Source: Thiobacillus sp. (lineage in GTDB: Bacteria > Pseudomonadota > Gammaproteobacteria > Burkholderiales > Thiobacillaceae). From it: 64,000 nt of DNA. Location: assembly GCA_016124745.1 (NCBI GenBank), contig WGNC01000001.1, forward strand, positions 123,157-187,156, read 5' to 3'. Below are positions 30,773 through 42,728 of this stretch, piece after piece. How positions within the stretch are numbered: position 1 is the stretch's first letter; each line of letters starts with the position of its first letter. The notes below the pieces were generated by a model that was not told where the DNA came from, did no database searches, and worked only from the letters and a program-made list of their open reading frames with translations. The position numbers and the translations under genes are program-made.

Positions 30773-31372
30773 ATGACTGCGACGTTCGAGTCCCTTTCTG
30801 TCTGCCTGAAAAGCGTGCTTGGCGATGCGCTCGTCGAGCACATCGAGCGCCTGGAAGAACTCACGATCATCGTCAAGCCAGAGGCGTATGCCTCCGCCAT
30901 GCTCACCTTGCGCGATCACCCCGATTGCCGATTCGAGCAACTGATCGACCTCTGCGGCATGGATTATTCCGGCTATGGTGCCGATGCCTGGGAGGGGCCA
31001 CGATTTGCGGTGGTGGTGCATCTGTTATCGGTATCGAACAACCAGCGGGTGCGGGTGCGGGTCTTCTGTCCTGAAGACGAATTGCCGGTGGTGGCGTCGC
31101 TGGTCGATATCTGGCCGTCGGCCAACTGGTTCGAACGCGAGGCCTTCGACCTGTTCGGTATCGTCTTCGAGGGACATCCTGACTTGCGTCGCATCCTTAC
31201 CGACTATGGATTCATCGGCCATCCTTTCCGCAAGGATTTCCCTTTGTCCGGCAACGTCGAGATGCGCTACGACCCGACCCGGCAACGCGTGATTTACCAG
31301 CCGGTGTCGATCGAGCCGCGCGAGATCACACCGCGCATCGTGCGCGAGGAAAGTTACGGGGAAGGGCGCTGA
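30773..31372 (+). CDS. nuoC: NADH-quinone oxidoreductase subunit C
   Basis: 199 residues from ATG 30773 (GTG 30767 is possible). [59 protein letters not shown] stretch and [15 protein letters not shown] match the 30-kDa subunit. It is separate from NuoD, as in betaproteobacteria, rather than fused as in E. coli. The stop overlaps the nuoD ATG by one base. Confidence 0.96.
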   Translation: MTATFESLSVCLKSVLGDALVEHIERLEELTIIVKPEAYASAMLTLRDHPDCRFEQLIDLCGMDYSGYGADAWEGPRFAVVVHLLSVSNNQRVRVRVFCPEDELPVVASLVDIWPSANWFEREAFDLFGIVFEGHPDLRRILTDYGFIGHPFRKDFPLSGNVEMRYDPTRQRVIYQPVSIEPREITPRIVREESYGEGR

Positions 31373-32625
31373 TGGCCGAAATCCGCAATTACACGATGAA
31401 TTTCGGCCCGCAACATCCGGCCGCACACGGCGTGCTGCGCCTGGTGCTGGAACTCGACGGCGAGGTGATCCAGCGTGCCGACCCGCATATCGGTCTGCTT
31501 CATCGCGCCACCGAGAAGCTCGCGGAGCACAAGACCTTCCTGCAGTCGGTGCCGTACATGGATCGTCTCGACTACGTGTCGATGATGGTCAACGAGCACG
31601 CCTACGTGATGGCGATCGAAAAGCTGCTGGGAATACAGGTGCCGGAGCGCGCGCAATACATCCGCGTGATGTTCGACGAAATCACCCGGATCCTCAACCA
31701 TCTGCTGTGGCTGGGCGCGCACGCACTCGACGTCGGCGCAATGACGGTGTTTCTGTATGCTTTCCGCGAGCGCGAAGACCTGATGGACTGCTACGAGGCG
31801 GTCTCCGGTGCGCGCCTGCATGCGGCCTACTATCGCCCGGGCGGTGTATACCGCGATCTGCCCGACAGCATGCCGCAATATCAGGCGCAGCACACTCGCA
31901 ACGCTGCGACCCTCAAAGACATGAACGCCAACCGCCAGGGTTCGCTGCTCGATTTCATCGATGACTTCACCCGGCGCTTCCCGACCTATGTCGACGAATA
32001 CGAGACCCTGCTGACCGACAACCGTATCTGGAAGCAGCGCACCGTGGGCATTGGCGTGGTGTCGCCCGAACGCGCCAAGGCGCTCGGCTTCACGGGCCCG
32101 ATGCTGCGTGGCTCTGGCGTCGAGTGGGACCTGCGCAAGAAGCAGCCCTACGAAGTCTACGATCGCATGGAGTTCGACATTCCGGTCGGCACCAACGGCG
32201 ATTGCTACGATCGCTACCTGGTTCGCATCGAGGAGTTCCGCCAGTCCAACCGCATCATCAAGCAATGCATCGACTGGCTGCGCAAGAATCCGGGTCCGGT
32301 CATCGTCGACAACCACAAGGTTGCGCCGCCTTCGCGGATCGACATGAAGCAGAACATGGAAGAACTGATTCACCACTTCAAGCTCTTCACCGAGGGCATG
32401 CATGTGCCGGCGGGCGAAGCCTATGCAGCGGTGGAGCATCCCAAGGGCGAGTTCGGCATTTACCTTGTGTCGGACGGCGCCAACAAGCCCTATCGTCTGA
32501 AAATCCGCGCACCGGGCTACGCGCATCTGGCGGCGCTCGACGAGATGAGCCGCGGCCACATGATCGCCGACGTGGTGGCCATTATCGGCACGCAGGATAT
32601 TGTTTTCGGGGAGATCGACCGCTGA
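31372..32625 (+). CDS. nuoD: NADH-quinone oxidoreductase subunit D
   Basis: 417 residues. The 49-kDa subunit, related to NiFe hydrogenase large subunits, forms the quinone cavity with Nuo[23 protein letters not shown] and [18 protein letters not shown] carry the quinone-site His residues; the C-terminus ending [14 protein letters not shown] is invariant in the family. It overlaps nuoC and nuoE by one base each. Confidence 0.97.
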   Translation: MAEIRNYTMNFGPQHPAAHGVLRLVLELDGEVIQRADPHIGLLHRATEKLAEHKTFLQSVPYMDRLDYVSMMVNEHAYVMAIEKLLGIQVPERAQYIRVMFDEITRILNHLLWLGAHALDVGAMTVFLYAFREREDLMDCYEAVSGARLHAAYYRPGGVYRDLPDSMPQYQAQHTRNAATLKDMNANRQGSLLDFIDDFTRRFPTYVDEYETLLTDNRIWKQRTVGIGVVSPERAKALGFTGPMLRGSGVEWDLRKKQPYEVYDRMEFDIPVGTNGDCYDRYLVRIEEFRQSNRIIKQCIDWLRKNPGPVIVDNHKVAPPSRIDMKQNMEELIHHFKLFTEGMHVPAGEAYAAVEHPKGEFGIYLVSDGANKPYRLKIRAPGYAHLAALDEMSRGHMIADVVAIIGTQDIVFGEIDR

Positions 32626-33125
32626 TGGCCCATCCTGATTCAAGCAGCCTTCCGCTGAGCGCTGAATCCCTCGCACTGATCGATGCGGAAGTCGCCAAAT
32701 ATCCTGCTGACCAGAGGCAATCGGCGGTGATGGGCGCGCTGCGCATTGCACAGAATGAACGCGGATGGCTGAAGCCGGAAATCATCGAATACGTCGCCGA
32801 TTATCTCGAGATGCCAGCGATCGCCGCGTACGAGGTGGCCACCTTCTACAACATGTACGACACGCAGCCGGTGGGACGGCACAAAATCACCTTGTGCACC
32901 AATCTGCCGTGCATGCTGATGGGCGCGGGGGAACTCGGCGAACATCTGAAGGAGAAACTCGGCATCGGTTTTGGTCAGACCACCGAGGACGGCCGCTATA
33001 CACTCAAGGAAGGCGAGTGCATGGGGGCCTGTGGCGACGCACCGATGTGCCTGCACAACAACCATGTCATGCACACGCACCTCACCTCCGAGAAGGTCGA
33101 TGAGTTGCTGGATAAACTGAAGTGA
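32625..33125 (+). CDS. nuoE: NADH-quinone oxidoreductase subunit E
   Basis: 166 residues from ATG 32625. The thioredoxin-like fold carries the [2Fe-2S] cluster N1a, with ligands in LCTNLPCMLMGA and EGECMGACGDAPMC. The N-terminal helical region (QSAVMGALRIAQNERGWL) is typical. Longer in-frame extensions into nuoD are shadows. Confidence 0.96.
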   Translation: MAHPDSSSLPLSAESLALIDAEVAKYPADQRQSAVMGALRIAQNERGWLKPEIIEYVADYLEMPAIAAYEVATFYNMYDTQPVGRHKITLCTNLPCMLMGAGELGEHLKEKLGIGFGQTTEDGRYTLKEGECMGACGDAPMCLHNNHVMHTHLTSEKVDELLDKLK

Positions 33126-33137
33126 CGGCCATTTGAA

Positions 33138-34418
33138 ATGAGTTTGCTCAAGCCTACCGTCAAAGTCTGTTCCTGGACGCAGGAATTAGCCGATCCGGCG
33201 TCCCTCGCGACCTATGTCGCCAACGGCGGTTACCAGGCGCTGCGCCGGATAGTCACCGCGCAGATGCCGGGCGACGACATCATTGCTGAACTCAAGACCA
33301 GCGCCCTGCGCGGGCGAGGTGGCGCAGGCTTTCCCACCGGGCTCAAGTGGAGCTTCATGCCGCGCGCGTTTCCAGGCGACAAATACATCGTCTGCAACAG
33401 CGACGAAGGCGAGCCGGGCACCTTCAAGGACCGTGACATCCTGCGCTACAACCCGCACCAGTTGATCGAAGGTATGGCGATCGCGGGCTACGTGCTCGGT
33501 GCGAAAGTAGGATACAACTACATTCACGGCGAGATCTTCGAAATCTACGACATTTTCGAACGCGCCCTGAAGGAAGCGCGCGAGGCGGGTTATCTCGGCG
33601 ACAGGCTGTTCGGCACCGATTTCAGCTTCCAGTTGCATGCGCATCATGGCTATGGCGCCTACATTTGTGGCGAGGAAACCGCGCTGCTGGAGTCGATCGA
33701 GGGGAAAAAGGGCCAGCCGCGCTTCAAGCCGCCGTTTCCAGCCAGCTTTGGGCTCTATGGCAAGCCGACCACCATCAACAATACCGAGACCCTGGCGTCG
33801 GTGCCTTGGATCATGCAGCATGGTGGCCAGGCTTTCCTGGAACTCGGCAAGCCGAACAACGGGGGCTCCAAGCTGTTTTCGGTCTCGGGACATGTCAACA
33901 AGCCGGGCAATTTCGAGGTCCCGCTCGGCACGCCGTTTGCCGAATTGCTTGAAATGGCGGGCGGAGTGCGCAACGGCCACAAGCTGAAGGCCGTCATTCC
34001 CGGCGGGTCGTCGGCACCGGTATTGCCGGGCGACGTGATGATGGACTGCACTCTGGATTTCGACTCCATCGCCAAGGCAGGATCGATGCTGGGGTCGGGC
34101 GCCGTGATCGTCATGGATGAAACCGTCTGCATGGTGCGCGCACTGGAGCGGCTGTCCTATTTCTACTTCGAGGAGTCGTGCGGCCAGTGCACGCCGTGCC
34201 GCGAGGGGACCGGCTGGATGTATCGGGTCATCCACCGCATCGAGCACGGTCAGGGACGCCCGGATGACCTGGATCTGCTGAACAGCGTGGCAAGCCACAT
34301 CGGCGGCCATACCATCTGCGCGCTGGGCGATGCGGCGGCGATGCCGGTGCAAAGCTTCCTAAAACATTTCGGCGATGAGTTCGCGTATCACGTCGAAAAC
34401 AAGCGCTGCATGGTGTAA
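33138..34418 (+). CDS. nuoF: NADH-quinone oxidoreductase subunit F
   Basis: 426 residues. NuoF binds NADH and FMN and the N3 cluster. [18 protein letters not shown] is the NADH loop, [14 protein letters not shown] the FMN site, and [14 protein letters not shown] plus [11 protein letters not shown] supply the four Cys of the [4Fe-4S] cluster. Electrons enter complex I here. Confidence 0.98.
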   Translation: MSLLKPTVKVCSWTQELADPASLATYVANGGYQALRRIVTAQMPGDDIIAELKTSALRGRGGAGFPTGLKWSFMPRAFPGDKYIVCNSDEGEPGTFKDRDILRYNPHQLIEGMAIAGYVLGAKVGYNYIHGEIFEIYDIFERALKEAREAGYLGDRLFGTDFSFQLHAHHGYGAYICGEETALLESIEGKKGQPRFKPPFPASFGLYGKPTTINNTETLASVPWIMQHGGQAFLELGKPNNGGSKLFSVSGHVNKPGNFEVPLGTPFAELLEMAGGVRNGHKLKAVIPGGSSAPVLPGDVMMDCTLDFDSIAKAGSMLGSGAVIVMDETVCMVRALERLSYFYFEESCGQCTPCREGTGWMYRVIHRIEHGQGRPDDLDLLNSVASHIGGHTICALGDAAAMPVQSFLKHFGDEFAYHVENKRCMV

Positions 34419-34421
34419 GCA

Positions 34422-36776
34422 ATGGCTACCCTCAATATCGAAATTGACGGACGCGCGCTTCAGGTAGAAAGCGGCGAAACCATCATGGATGCCGCGAACA
34501 AGGCCGGCATCACGATTCCGCATTTCTGCTACCACAAGAAACTGTCCATTGCCGCCAACTGCCGCATGTGCCTGGTGCAGGTCGAGAAGGCACCGAAGCC
34601 GCTGCCCGCCTGTGCCACCCCGGTGACCGATGGCATGAAGGTGCAAACGCGGTCCGAATACGCGATCAATGCACAGAAGAGCGTGATGGAGTTTTTGCTC
34701 ATCAACCATCCGCTCGATTGCCCGATCTGCGACCAGGGCGGCGAATGCACCCTGCAGGACCTGGCAGTGGGCTACGGGGGTTCTGCCTCGCGCTATCAGG
34801 AGGTGAAGCGCGTGGTGCGCGAGAAGGACCTCGGCCCGTTGATCGCTACCGACATGACGCGATGCATCCATTGCAGCCGCTGCGTGCGCTTTGGCCAGGA
34901 AATCGCTGGCATGATGGAACTGGGCATGGTCGGCCGCGGCGAGCACACCGAAGTGATGCCGTTTCTGGAGTCGCAGGTGGCATCCGAGCTGTCGGGCAAT
35001 GTCATCGACCTGTGCCCGGTTGGCGCACTCACCAGCAAACCCTTCCGCTACCGTGCCCGCGCCTGGGAGCTGTCACGCCGTTTGTCGATCAGCCCGCACG
35101 ACAGCCTCGGCTCGAACCTGACCGTGCACGTCATGGACAACAAGGTCATGCGGGTGTTGCCGCGCGAGAACGAGGACGTCAACGAATGCTGGCTGGCTGA
35201 CCGCGACCGGTTTTCCTATGAAGGGCTCAACACGCCTGAGCGCCTGACGCAGCCGATGATCAAGCAGGGGGGGCAGTGGGTCGAGGTGACCTGGCAGGGG
35301 GCGCTCGATTTTGTGGCGGACAAGCTGAAGGCGATCCCGGCGGAGCAGATCGGCGCGTTGTCGACCCCGTATCGCCCGGCCGAAGAGCTCTTCCTGCTGC
35401 AAAAGCTGATGCGCGGGATGGGTGGTGGCAATGTAGACCATCGTCTGCGGCAGTCGGATTTTTCGCTCGACGACAAGGCACATGGCGGTTTCTGGCTCGG
35501 CATGCCGGTGACCTACATGTCGCGCCTCAACCGCATGCTGGTCGTCGGCTCCAACCTGCGCAAGGATCATCCCTTGATGGCGCACCGCATCCGGGAGTCG
35601 GTGCGCTGGTATGGCCAGCTCAATCTCATCAACGCTGCGGACGACGAATTCCTCGGCAAGGTGCATGCCAAGCGCATCGTTGCCCCATCGCAGCTTGCGG
35701 TGACCCTGGCAGGCGTGTGCCGCGCGCTGGCCGAAATGAAGAAGCTGCCGGTGCCGGAAAGCGCGGTATACGGTTTCGTCGACGATACGGCGCGCAGGAT
35801 GGCCGAAAGCATTTCGGGTGGCGAGACCCGTGCGGTCTTTCTCGGCAACATGGCGCAGCACCATCCCACCTATTCGCAGATCCATGCCCTGGCACAGGAA
35901 GTGGCGCGACTTGCAGATGCCAGTTTCGGCGTGCTGGGCGAGGCGGCCAACAGCGTGGGTGCGGTCGCGGTCGGTGCCATTCCGGGGCGTGGACCGCTGG
36001 GCCAGCCTGCCATCAAAGGGCTGAACGCCCAACAGATGCTGGCACAGCCCCTGCGTGCCTATTTGCTGCTTGCGGTCGAGGCCGAACTCGATACCCACGA
36101 TCCCGTCAGCGCGATCGCCAGCATCGATGCAGCCGAATTCGTGGTGGTGATGTCGCCCTACAAGGGAAAATCGCTCGACTACGCTGACGTGCTGCTGCCG
36201 ATTGCGCCATGGACCGAAACCTCGGGCACCTTCGTCAATACCGAAGGCCGCGTGCAAAGTTTCAATGCCGTGGTAAAGCCCCTCGGCGAAACACGGCCAG
36301 CCTGGAAGGTGTTGCGCGTGCTCGGCAATGTGCTGGGTTTGTCGGGATTCGATTACAACGATTCCAGGGAAGTGCTGCTGGACGCGCTGGGCGAGACGCC
36401 TACGGGATCGGTGCAGGCATTCCTCAACAATGAAATCGGCCACGTGGCAGCGACGCCCCCCCAGGCGATCGAAGGGCTGGAGCGCGTGGCCGAAGTGCCG
36501 ATTTATCAGACGGATGCCGTGGTGCGTCGCTCGCCTTCGCTGCAGGTGACGCAGGATGCAGCGCTGCCGGTGGCGCGCATGCACAGCCGGCTCATCGCGA
36601 AGCTAGGGCTGGGCAAGAACGGTCTGGTGACGGTGCGGCAGTCCGCTAGTGCGCTGACGCTGAAAGTCGAGTGCGATGACTTGCTGCCCGACACCTGCGT
36701 GCGCGTGCCGAGCGGCCATCCGCTGACGGCTGGCCTGGGCCCGATGTTTGGGCCGATCACGGCGGAGCCGGTCTGA
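34422..36776 (+). CDS. nuoG: NADH-quinone oxidoreductase subunit G
   Basis: 784 residues. An N-terminal [2Fe-2S] ferredoxin domain ([25 protein letters not shown]) is followed by HHxxCxxC-type and 4Fe-4S segments ([51 protein letters not shown]). The remaining ~550 residues are a molybdopterin-oxidoreductase-like domain without cofactor. It relays electrons along the Fe-S chain. It overlaps nuoH by one base. Confidence 0.97.
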   Translation: MATLNIEIDGRALQVESGETIMDAANKAGITIPHFCYHKKLSIAANCRMCLVQVEKAPKPLPACATPVTDGMKVQTRSEYAINAQKSVMEFLLINHPLDCPICDQGGECTLQDLAVGYGGSASRYQEVKRVVREKDLGPLIATDMTRCIHCSRCVRFGQEIAGMMELGMVGRGEHTEVMPFLESQVASELSGNVIDLCPVGALTSKPFRYRARAWELSRRLSISPHDSLGSNLTVHVMDNKVMRVLPRENEDVNECWLADRDRFSYEGLNTPERLTQPMIKQGGQWVEVTWQGALDFVADKLKAIPAEQIGALSTPYRPAEELFLLQKLMRGMGGGNVDHRLRQSDFSLDDKAHGGFWLGMPVTYMSRLNRMLVVGSNLRKDHPLMAHRIRESVRWYGQLNLINAADDEFLGKVHAKRIVAPSQLAVTLAGVCRALAEMKKLPVPESAVYGFVDDTARRMAESISGGETRAVFLGNMAQHHPTYSQIHALAQEVARLADASFGVLGEAANSVGAVAVGAIPGRGPLGQPAIKGLNAQQMLAQPLRAYLLLAVEAELDTHDPVSAIASIDAAEFVVVMSPYKGKSLDYADVLLPIAPWTETSGTFVNTEGRVQSFNAVVKPLGETRPAWKVLRVLGNVLGLSGFDYNDSREVLLDALGETPTGSVQAFLNNEIGHVAATPPQAIEGLERVAEVPIYQTDAVVRRSPSLQVTQDAALPVARMHSRLIAKLGLGKNGLVTVRQSASALTLKVECDDLLPDTCVRVPSGHPLTAGLGPMFGPITAEPV

Positions 36777-37792
36777 TGGAGAACATGGGCATGGACTGGG
36801 ACGCCATACAAACTGTCGTTTGGACGCTGGTCAAGATCGTGGTGCTGGTGGTACCGCTGATGCTCGGCGTTGCCTATCTCACCTATGCGGAAAGAAAGAT
36901 CATCGGCTGGATGCAGGTGCGCATCGGTCCGAACCGCGTGGGATTCCAGGGCCTGCTGCAGCCGATTGCCGATGCGGTGAAGTTGCTGATGAAGGAAATC
37001 ATCATTCCTTCCGGCGCCAACAAAGGACTGTTCATTCTCGGCCCGATCCTGGTGATCGCGCCCGCGCTGGCAGCGTGGGCCGTGATACCGTTCACCGACA
37101 CACTGGTACTGGCCAATATCAATGCCGGCTTGCTGTACGTGATGGCGATCACGTCGATGGGCGTGTATGGCGTCATCATCGCAGGCTGGGCGTCCAACTC
37201 GAAATACGCCTTCCTTGGCGCAATGCGTTCGGCGGCGCAGATCGTGTCGTATGAAATCGCCATGGGTTTCGCGCTGGTCGGCGTGCTGATGGCAGCGCAA
37301 TCGCTGAACCTCATCGACATCGTACAGGGCCAGGCGGGCGGGGCGCATCACTGGTATTTCATCCCGCTGTTTCCGCTGTTTCTCGTCTACCTGATCGCTG
37401 GCGTGGCCGAAACCAACCGCGCGCCGTTCGACGTCGCCGAGGGGGAATCGGAAATCGTCGCGGGCTTCCACGTCGAGTACTCCGGCATGGCCTTCGCCGT
37501 GTTCTTCCTTGCCGAATACGCGAACATGATCCTGGTTGCAACGCTGACTGCACTGATGTTCCTCGGCGGCTGGCTGTCTCCGGTGACCTTGCTGCCTGAC
37601 GGAATCGTCTGGTTGCTGCTGAAGACCGGCTTCGTGCTGTTCCTGTTTTTATGGTTCCGCGCCACCTTCCCGCGCTACCGCTACGACCAGATCATGCGCC
37701 TGGGCTGGAAGGTGTTCATCCCCATCACCATTGTCTGGATCGCGGTGGTCGGCGGCATGATGCAGACGCCGTATGGTTATCTCTTCCATTGA
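36776..37792 (+). CDS. nuoH: NADH-quinone oxidoreductase subunit H
   Basis: 338 residues, eight or so membrane helices. [63 protein letters not shown] and [31 protein letters not shown] regions are diagnostic. NuoH links the quinone chamber to the proton-pumping arm. Confidence 0.98.
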   Translation: MENMGMDWDAIQTVVWTLVKIVVLVVPLMLGVAYLTYAERKIIGWMQVRIGPNRVGFQGLLQPIADAVKLLMKEIIIPSGANKGLFILGPILVIAPALAAWAVIPFTDTLVLANINAGLLYVMAITSMGVYGVIIAGWASNSKYAFLGAMRSAAQIVSYEIAMGFALVGVLMAAQSLNLIDIVQGQAGGAHHWYFIPLFPLFLVYLIAGVAETNRAPFDVAEGESEIVAGFHVEYSGMAFAVFFLAEYANMILVATLTALMFLGGWLSPVTLLPDGIVWLLLKTGFVLFLFLWFRATFPRYRYDQIMRLGWKVFIPITIVWIAVVGGMMQTPYGYLFH

Positions 37793-37799
37793 GCGCGCC

Positions 37800-38288
37800 A
37801 TGAAACGGATCACGAATCTCTTCGGCAGCCTGCTCCTGATCGAACTCCTGCGCGGCATGATGCTGACCGGGCGCCACCTGTTCGCGCGCAAGATTACGGT
37901 GCAGTTCCCGGAAGAAAAAACGCCGCAGTCGCCGCGCTTTCGTGGCCTGCATGCGCTGCGCCGCTACCCAAACGGCGAGGAGCGCTGCATCGCCTGCAAA
38001 TTGTGCGAAGCGGTATGTCCGGCGCTCGCCATCACCATCGAGTCGGAAAAACGCGACGATGGCACCCGCCGCACCACGCGTTATGACATCGACCTGACCA
38101 AGTGCATTTTCTGCGGCTTCTGCGAAGAATCCTGTCCGGTCGACTCCATCGTCGAAACCCGGATTCTCGAATACCACGGTGAAAAGCGCGGCGACCTCTA
38201 CTACACCAAGCCGATGCTGCTCGCGATCGGCGATCAGCAGGAGGCGCAGATCGCGAAGGACCGTGCTGCCGACGCAAGGTATCGCTAA
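37800..38288 (+). CDS. nuoI: NADH-quinone oxidoreductase subunit I
   Basis: 162 residues from ATG 37800. Two [4Fe-4S] ferredoxin motifs, [16 protein letters not shown] and [16 protein letters not shown], hold clusters N6a and N6b. The N-terminal amphipathic helix ([21 protein letters not shown]) docks on the membrane. Full-length TYKE-type subunit. Confidence 0.97.
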   Translation: MKRITNLFGSLLLIELLRGMMLTGRHLFARKITVQFPEEKTPQSPRFRGLHALRRYPNGEERCIACKLCEAVCPALAITIESEKRDDGTRRTTRYDIDLTKCIFCGFCEESCPVDSIVETRILEYHGEKRGDLYYTKPMLLAIGDQQEAQIAKDRAADARYR

Positions 38289-38293
38289 ACAAC

Positions 38294-38920
38294 ATGACTT
38301 ACACGACCGCGATCTTCTATTTCTTCGCCGCCATTCTGGTGTTTGCCGGCCTGCGCGTCATTACTGCGCGCAACCCCGTGCATGCCGCGCTGTTCCTGGT
38401 GCTGGCCTTCTTTACGGCAGCCGGCCTGTGGATGCTGCTGGAAGCCGAGTTCCTCGCCATCACCCTGGTACTGGTCTACGTCGGCGCAGTGATGGTGCTG
38501 TTCCTCTTCGTGGTCATGATGCTCGACATCAACCTCGACAGGTTGCGGGAAGGGTTCTGGGACTATCTGCCAATCGCCGGTTTCGTCTCGGTGCTGCTGA
38601 TGATCGAGATGGCGTTGATCCTGGGCAGCCGCCATTTCGGCCTCGAGGTGATGGGCACGCCGGCACCGCGCGCCGCCGATTACAGTAACACCAAGGCGCT
38701 CGGACGCTTGCTGTATACCGATTACGTCTATGCCTTCGAGCTGGCCGCGGTGATCCTGCTGGTGGCGATCGTGGCAGCGATTGCGCTGACGTTGCGCCGT
38801 CGCAAGGACAGCAAATACATCGACCCTGCCGAGCAGGTCAAGGTCAAGCGCAATGACCGCCTGCGCATCGTCAAAATGCAATCGACTCCGAAGCGCGGGA
38901 CAGGGGAGGGCGGCGCGTGA
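38294..38920 (+). CDS. nuoJ: NADH-quinone oxidoreductase subunit J
   Basis: 208 residues with five membrane helices. [31 protein letters not shown] and [20 protein letters not shown] are the ND6-like signatures. The C-terminal Lys/Arg-rich tail is cytoplasmic. It overlaps nuoK by four bases (GTGA). Confidence 0.95.
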   Translation: MTYTTAIFYFFAAILVFAGLRVITARNPVHAALFLVLAFFTAAGLWMLLEAEFLAITLVLVYVGAVMVLFLFVVMMLDINLDRLREGFWDYLPIAGFVSVLLMIEMALILGSRHFGLEVMGTPAPRAADYSNTKALGRLLYTDYVYAFELAAVILLVAIVAAIALTLRRRKDSKYIDPAEQVKVKRNDRLRIVKMQSTPKRGTGEGGA

Positions 38921-39222
38921 TTTCCTTGTCGCATTACCTGGTGCTGGGCGGCATTTTGTTCGCCATCAGCGTGCTGGGCATCTTTCTCAACCGAAAGAAC
39001 GTCATCATCCTCTTGATGGCGATCGAACTGATGCTGCTGGCAGTGAACATGAACTTCATCGCGTTCTCGCACTATCTGGGCGACATCCACGGCCAGATCT
39101 TCGTCTTCTTCATCCTTACCGTGGCCGCGGCGGAATCCGCCATCGGCCTGGCGATCCTCGTGGTGCTGTTCCGCAATCTGCACACGATCAACGTCGATGA
39201 CCTCGACCAACTGAAAGGCTGA
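38917..39222 (+). CDS. nuoK: NADH-quinone oxidoreductase subunit K
   Basis: 101 residues, GTG start. Three membrane helices with [40 protein letters not shown] (membrane Glu of the proton path) and [18 protein letters not shown] (second Glu). ND4L-like subunit. Overlaps nuoL by one base. Confidence 0.97.
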   Translation: MISLSHYLVLGGILFAISVLGIFLNRKNVIILLMAIELMLLAVNMNFIAFSHYLGDIHGQIFVFFILTVAAAESAIGLAILVVLFRNLHTINVDDLDQLKG

Positions 39223-41225
39223 TGCGGATGGACATGCAGACGCTCTATCTCGTCGTGCCGCTGGCGCCCCTGTTCGGCGCGATCGTTGCGGGCCTGCTGG
39301 GCAAGGTCATCGGTCGCACGCTGTCGCATGTTGTCACCATCGCCGGCGTGGCGGTGTCGTTCGTCGCCTCGGTTCTGGTATTCCAGGATGTGCTCGCCGG
39401 CCATACCTACAACGGCACGGTCTACACCTGGATGACGCTGGGCGACCTGCGCTTCGAGGTCGGTTTCCTGATCGACGCGCTCACGGCCATGATGATGCTG
39501 GTCGTCACTTTCGTCTCGCTGATGGTGCATGTGTACACCATCGGCTACATGCACGACGATCCAGGCTACCAGCGCTTCTTCAGCTACATTTCGCTGTTCA
39601 CGTTCTCGATGCTGATGCTGGTGATGAGCAACAACTTCCTGCAGCTGTTCTTCGGCTGGGAAGCGGTAGGCCTGGTGTCCTACCTGCTGATCGGTTTCTG
39701 GTACACCAGGGAAACCGCGATCTACGCCAACCTCAAGGCCTTCCTGGTCAACCGGGTCGGCGACTTCGGTTTCATCCTCGGTATCGGGCTGGTCCTGGCA
39801 TATTTCGGAACCCTCGATTACGCCACCGTGTTCGCCAAGGCACCGCAACTGGCGCGCGAAACCATCACGCTGCTGCCCGACTCACCGTGGATGCTATTGA
39901 CGGTGATCGGTATCCTTCTGTTCATCGGCGCAATGGGTAAATCCGCGCAGTTTCCGCTGCACGTCTGGCTGCCCGACTCGATGGAGGGCCCGACCCCGAT
40001 TTCCGCACTGATCCACGCGGCAACGATGGTGACGGCCGGCATCTTCATGGTCGCGCGCATGTCGCCGCTGTACGAACTGTCCGACACGGCCTTGAGCTTC
40101 ATCATGGTCATCGGCGCGATCACCGCGCTGTTCATGGGCTTCCTCGGCATCGTGCAGAACGACATCAAGCGCGTGGTGGCGTATTCGACGCTGTCGCAGC
40201 TGGGCTACATGACCGTCGCGCTCGGCGCCTCGGCCTATTCGGTCGCGGTGTTCCACCTGATGACGCACGCCTTCTTCAAGGCGCTGCTGTTCCTGGCCGC
40301 CGGCTCGGTCATCATCGCCGTCCATCACAATCAGGACATCCGCTACATGGGCGGCCTGAAGAAGTACATGCCGATCACCTGGATCACCTCGCTGATCGGC
40401 TCGCTGGCGCTCATCGGCACGCCTTTCCTGTCGGGCTTCTATTCCAAGGAAACCATCATCGAGGCGGTCAAGCTGTCGCATCTGCCGGTGGCCAACCTGG
40501 CTTACTGGGCGGTACTGATCGGCGTGTTCGTCACGGCCTTCTATTCCTTCCGCATGTACTTCCTGGTGTTCCACGGCAAGGAGCGCTTCCATCAGGGTCA
40601 TGCCCACGGCAACGAAGACGATGCACATCATGACGCGCATCATGGCGGCACCCCGCACGAAACCCCATGGGTGATCACCGGCCCCCTGCTGGCGCTGGCG
40701 CTGCCATCGCTGGCAATCGGCTACATGACCATCGAACCCATGCTGTTTGGCGATTTCTTCGGCAGCGCGATCTACGTCGCCGACCGCCATCCGGTCATGC
40801 ACGAACTCAATCAGGAGTTCCATGGCGCAGTGGCGATGGCGCTGCACGCGGTCACGACCCTGCCGTTCTGGCTGGCCGCAGCGGGTGTCGGCCTGTCTGC
40901 GTTCTTCTACCTCAGGCGCCCCGACCTACCTGCCGCGATCCAGAAGCGCTTTGCCTTCGTCTACAGCATGCTGATCAACAAATACTGGTTCGACGAGTTC
41001 TACAGCGCGATATTCGCGAGCGGTGCGCGGCTCCTCGGCGGCACACTGTGGCGGCGCGGCGACCAGAACGTCATCGACGGCCTTGTCGTCAATGGCTCGG
41101 CGCATCTGGTTGAACGCTTCTCACGCCTGGTCAAGGCCTTCCAGTCCGGCTACATCTACCACTATGCCTTTGCCATGCTGATCGGGGTCTTTGCCCTGGT
41201 GACGTGGTTCGCGCGGCTCAACTAA
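39222..41225 (+). CDS. nuoL: NADH-quinone oxidoreductase subunit L
   Basis: 667 residues; antiporter-like proton pump. FFGWEAVGLVSYLLIGFWYTRE and FLVNRVGDFGFILG are conserved; HVWLPDSMEGPTPISALIHAATMVTAGIF and the later MTHAFFKALLFLAAGSVI hold the Lys/His pumping residues. A His-rich loop (about residues 455-480) precedes the last helices and the long lateral helix. Starts at 39228 or 39234 are also possible. Confidence 0.97.
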   Translation: MRMDMQTLYLVVPLAPLFGAIVAGLLGKVIGRTLSHVVTIAGVAVSFVASVLVFQDVLAGHTYNGTVYTWMTLGDLRFEVGFLIDALTAMMMLVVTFVSLMVHVYTIGYMHDDPGYQRFFSYISLFTFSMLMLVMSNNFLQLFFGWEAVGLVSYLLIGFWYTRETAIYANLKAFLVNRVGDFGFILGIGLVLAYFGTLDYATVFAKAPQLARETITLLPDSPWMLLTVIGILLFIGAMGKSAQFPLHVWLPDSMEGPTPISALIHAATMVTAGIFMVARMSPLYELSDTALSFIMVIGAITALFMGFLGIVQNDIKRVVAYSTLSQLGYMTVALGASAYSVAVFHLMTHAFFKALLFLAAGSVIIAVHHNQDIRYMGGLKKYMPITWITSLIGSLALIGTPFLSGFYSKETIIEAVKLSHLPVANLAYWAVLIGVFVTAFYSFRMYFLVFHGKERFHQGHAHGNEDDAHHDAHHGGTPHETPWVITGPLLALALPSLAIGYMTIEPMLFGDFFGSAIYVADRHPVMHELNQEFHGAVAMALHAVTTLPFWLAAAGVGLSAFFYLRRPDLPAAIQKRFAFVYSMLINKYWFDEFYSAIFASGARLLGGTLWRRGDQNVIDGLVVNGSAHLVERFSRLVKAFQSGYIYHYAFAMLIGVFALVTWFARLN

Positions 41226-41234
41226 GTCAACCTC

Positions 41235-42719
41235 ATGTTCGGACAGTCGATACTTTCTCTCGTCATCTGGGTCCCGATTCTGGCCGGGGTGGCGGTGCTC
41301 GCCACCGGTTCCGACCGCAATGCGGCGCTCGCCCGCTGGGTGGCCCTGGCCGGTGCACTGCTGGGTCTGATCGTGGCGATTCCGCTGGTCACCGGCTTCG
41401 ATACCGGTACCTCGGCGATGCAGTTCGTCGAGAAGGCCGCCTGGATCCCGGCGTTCAACGTTCATTACCACCTCGGCGTCGACGGCATTTCGATGCCGCT
41501 CATCCTCTTGAACAGCTTCATCACCGTGCTGGTGGTCATCGCCGGCTGGCAGGTGATCCAGGACAAGGTGGCGCAATACATGGCTGCCTTCCTCATCATG
41601 TCCGGACTTATCAACGGCGTGTTCGCGGCACTCGACGGCATTCTGTTCTATGTCTTCTTCGAAGGCATGCTGATCCCGCTGTACCTGATCGTCGGCGTGT
41701 GGGGCGGGCCCAACCGCGTCTATGCCGCGTTCAAGTTCTTCCTCTATACGCTGCTCGGCTCGCTGCTGATGCTGGTGTCGATGATCTACCTCTACTTCCA
41801 GTCGGGTGGCAGCTTCGACATCCTGACCTGGCACACGACCGTGCTCGGGATGACCGCGCAGACGCTGATGTTCTTCGCCTTCCTGCTGGCGTTCGGGGTC
41901 AAGGTGCCGATGTGGCCGGTGCACACCTGGTTGCCCGATGCCCACGTCGAGGCGCCGACCGGCGGCTCGGTGGTGCTGGCGGCGATCACGCTCAAGGTCG
42001 GCGCCTACGGCTTCCTGCGCTTCATCCTGCCGATCCTGCCGGATGCCAGCCACGAACTGGCCTGGTTCGTCATCCTGCTGTCGCTGATCGCCGTCGCCTA
42101 CATCGGCCTGGTCGCGCTGGTGCAGGCCGACATGAAAAAGCTCATTGCGTATTCGTCGATTGCGCACATGGGCTTCGTCACCCTCGGCTTCTTCATGTTC
42201 AATCCGCTCGGCACCGAAGGCGGACTGGTGCAGATGATCTCGCACGGCTTCGTCTCCGCCGCGCTGTTCCTTTGCATCGGCGTCATGTACGACCGCCTGC
42301 ACTCGCGCCAGATCAAGGATTACGGCGGCCTGGTCAACAGGATGCCGGTGTTCGCCGCCTTCTTCATGCTATTCGCCATGGCCAACGCCGGCCTGCCCGC
42401 CACCAGCGGCTTCGTCGGTGAATTCATGGTCATCATGTCCGCCACCCAGGTCAATTTCTGGTTCGCCTTCGTCGCTGCCACGACGTTGATCTTCGGCGCG
42501 GCCTATACGCTGTGGATGTACAAACGGGTCGTGTTCGGCGATGTCACCAACCCGCACGTAGAAGAGATGAGCGATGTCAATGCGCGCGAGATCCTGCTGC
42601 TCGGCGTGCTCGCCGCCTGCGTGCTGGCGATGGGCCTGTATCCGAAGCCGTTCACCGACGTCATGCACCTGTCCGTGGTCGACCTGCTGGCACACGTCGC
42701 CCAGAGCAAACTGCCTTAA
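41235..42719 (+). CDS. nuoM: NADH-quinone oxidoreductase subunit M
   Basis: 494 residues; second antiporter-like pump. FFEGMLIPLYLIVGVWGG (Glu in helix 5), KVPMWPVHTWLPDAHVEAPT, AYSSIAHMGFVTLGFF and ISHGFVSAALFLCIGVMYDRLHSR are ND4 signatures. Ends near nuoN, nine bases apart. Confidence 0.97.
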   Translation: MFGQSILSLVIWVPILAGVAVLATGSDRNAALARWVALAGALLGLIVAIPLVTGFDTGTSAMQFVEKAAWIPAFNVHYHLGVDGISMPLILLNSFITVLVVIAGWQVIQDKVAQYMAAFLIMSGLINGVFAALDGILFYVFFEGMLIPLYLIVGVWGGPNRVYAAFKFFLYTLLGSLLMLVSMIYLYFQSGGSFDILTWHTTVLGMTAQTLMFFAFLLAFGVKVPMWPVHTWLPDAHVEAPTGGSVVLAAITLKVGAYGFLRFILPILPDASHELAWFVILLSLIAVAYIGLVALVQADMKKLIAYSSIAHMGFVTLGFFMFNPLGTEGGLVQMISHGFVSAALFLCIGVMYDRLHSRQIKDYGGLVNRMPVFAAFFMLFAMANAGLPATSGFVGEFMVIMSATQVNFWFAFVAATTLIFGAAYTLWMYKRVVFGDVTNPHVEEMSDVNAREILLLGVLAACVLAMGLYPKPFTDVMHLSVVDLLAHVAQSKLP

Positions 42720-42728
42720 GGTTCCAAG

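Noticed and set aside
41121..42302. 393-codon open frame antisense to nuoL/nuoM
   Set aside because: Highly charged shadow of membrane-protein genes with no start signal or domain.
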